A stretch of 64,000 nucleotides of DNA from Hyphomicrobium sp. (lineage in GTDB: Bacteria; Pseudomonadota; Alphaproteobacteria; Rhizobiales; Hyphomicrobiaceae). Location of the stretch: assembly GCA_017512425.1 (NCBI GenBank), contig JAFWGI010000005.1, forward strand, positions 496,001-560,000, written 5' to 3'. Under the pieces are notes generated by a model. The model made no database searches. It was not told where the DNA came from and was given only the letters and a program-made list of their open reading frames with translations. The first letter of the stretch is position 1. Each line of letters begins with the position of its first letter. Position numbers and translations under genes: made by a program. Shown piece by piece: positions 63,296 through 64,000 of the stretch.

Positions 63296-63397
63296 GGCAG
63301 CGTTGATCCTATAGGTAATTGCCGAGCGATTAGTGCGCGTGACGAGATCGATGTGTGCGTTGCGAGAAGCGCTTTCCGGCGGCAAAACATTCGTCAT

Positions 63398-63713
63398 TTA
63401 GAAATCAAATCATTATTGACGTACTATTGGAGAACCGCGTGTCACGAGCCACTAGGCGAGTACCCAGGTAAGATGCCGGCGGGTCATCATTGCTGCTCGA
63501 ATGCAACGGCGAAGTGTTTTTCATCAGCTTCTGATCGCAGCTTGTGCAAAAACGACCACCGGAATGTCGTGTCTTTTCAGGTCGGCTCCGATACAAATTG
63601 TAACAAATTGATGCTGTGGGACTCAGGCGCCAAGCCTTAGCTTTTGCCCACATTATGGATGCGTGCCGCGTTGGTAGCTGAAGCGTAGAAGCCTAGCTCG
63701 ACGCCGCATTGTC
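63398..63713. other. Intergenic region between the GntR gene and the right-edge gene
   Basis: 316 bases lying between two divergent genes. It is moderately AT-rich near 63400-63430. I see no gene, repeat or terminator in it, and no operator I would defend. Confidence 0.45.
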
Positions 63714-64000
63714 ATGACCAGCCTTCTCATCGCTCCTGTTTCCGCATTCGTTTCGCAAAAACGAAGTCGTTCAGCTGTGCGTCCGATCGATCTGCACGCA
63801 TTTTTTCTGACGGCCCAGGCGGCGCAGAATGCAGACCAGCTGAAGGGCGTGATGCTGCGCACGCTTGCTGCGGTTGGTATCGAATTCTTGCAATTGTCAA
63901 CTTATAGACGATCGCGTTTTGCGACTGTGATCTGGTCTGAGCTTGTCGAAGGGGCAGCAGACGCTGAAACCCCGCGCGTGTCGGATTCGATCTGCTGCCA
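63714..64000 (+). CDS. Unidentified protein, N-terminal part, cut by the window edge
   Basis: An open frame from ATG at 63714 to the right edge with no stop (95 codons). The translated start is MTSLLIAPVSAFVSQKRSRS, and the part from about residue 26 (DLHAFFLTAQAAQNADQLKG, VMLRTLAAVGIEFLQLSTY) has the helical look of LuxR-type N-terminal domains, but the likeness is faint. No clear ribosome site. I cannot name it. Confidence 0.4.
   Translation, partial: MTSLLIAPVSAFVSQKRSRSAVRPIDLHAFFLTAQAAQNADQLKGVMLRTLAAVGIEFLQLSTYRRSRFATVIWSELVEGAADAETPRVSDSICC

Noticed and set aside
1..64000. CRISPR arrays, insertion sequences, tRNA or rRNA genes
   Set aside because: No regular repeat-spacer pattern, no transposase-like protein and no tRNA/rRNA signature sequence found on reading both strands by eye; a covariance-model search was not possible.

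Overview
The window reads as chromosomal DNA of an alphaproteobacterium of the order Hyphomicrobiales (Rhizobiales). Evidence is the rhizobial flagellar gene set (motB-motC-fliK, motE, flaF-flbT, an FtcR/Rem-type orphan regulator, flagellin without a large hypervariable domain) and the phaR / phaAB arrangement. A Hyphomicrobium-like methylotroph is my best guess, but that is inference; no rRNA gene is present to settle it. I found no rRNA, tRNA, CRISPR array, insertion sequence or prophage.

Left part (1-20.6 kb), housekeeping genes: the 3' end of an FAH-family gene; a convergent 1111-residue membrane/coiled-coil protein of unknown function that carries an internal tandem repeat; a zinc unit (zur, znuC, znuB, no znuA nearby); ispG and, farther on, a prenyl-diphosphate synthase (isoprenoid pathway); a DUF599 membrane protein; mtgA (peptidoglycan glycosyltransferase with a long proline-rich cytoplasmic tail); rpmF; a small membrane protein; a PAS-GGDEF-EAL protein with a degenerate GGDEF; phaR facing phaA-phaB (polyhydroxybutyrate synthesis); and cstA-ybdD (carbon-starvation carboxylate/peptide uptake).

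Middle part (20.7-56.8 kb), one large flagellar locus. Two small PilZ genes precede it. A leftward arm (flgF, fliI, a tail-anchored unknown) diverges from a long rightward arm: motA-fliM-fliN-fliG-flhB-unknown-flgB-flgC-fliE-flgG-flgA-flgI-motE-flgH-fliL-fliP, then flagellin with its own leader hairpin and terminator, then fliF-fliH-motB-motC-fliK. After fliK comes an accessory island: a GIY-YIG-like protein, a small unknown, a J-domain-like protein and a PilZ protein. Divergent from this is ftcR-flgE-flgK-flgL-flaF-flbT-flgD-fliQ-flhA-fliR-fliJ-like-flgJ-flgN-like, followed by two unknown membrane proteins and a strong terminator. Together these encode the basal body, export gate, C-ring, stator, rod, hook, filament and their regulators. 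Many genes overlap by 1-4 bases, which suggests translational coupling. No chemotaxis genes are present.

Right part (56.8-64 kb): a GH24-type lysozyme, an intact PAS-GGDEF-EAL protein, three more PilZ proteins (two are convergent paralogues with a shared, unnamed N-terminal module), a GntR/UTRA regulator and the start of an unidentified gene cut by the window edge. Six PilZ proteins and two GGDEF/EAL proteins bracket the flagellar genes, so cyclic-di-GMP control of motility is the main regulatory theme. The most novel candidates are the paralogous PilZ pair, the 1111-residue repeat protein, the island between fliK and ftcR, and the FliL-like protein at the end of the flagellar operon.
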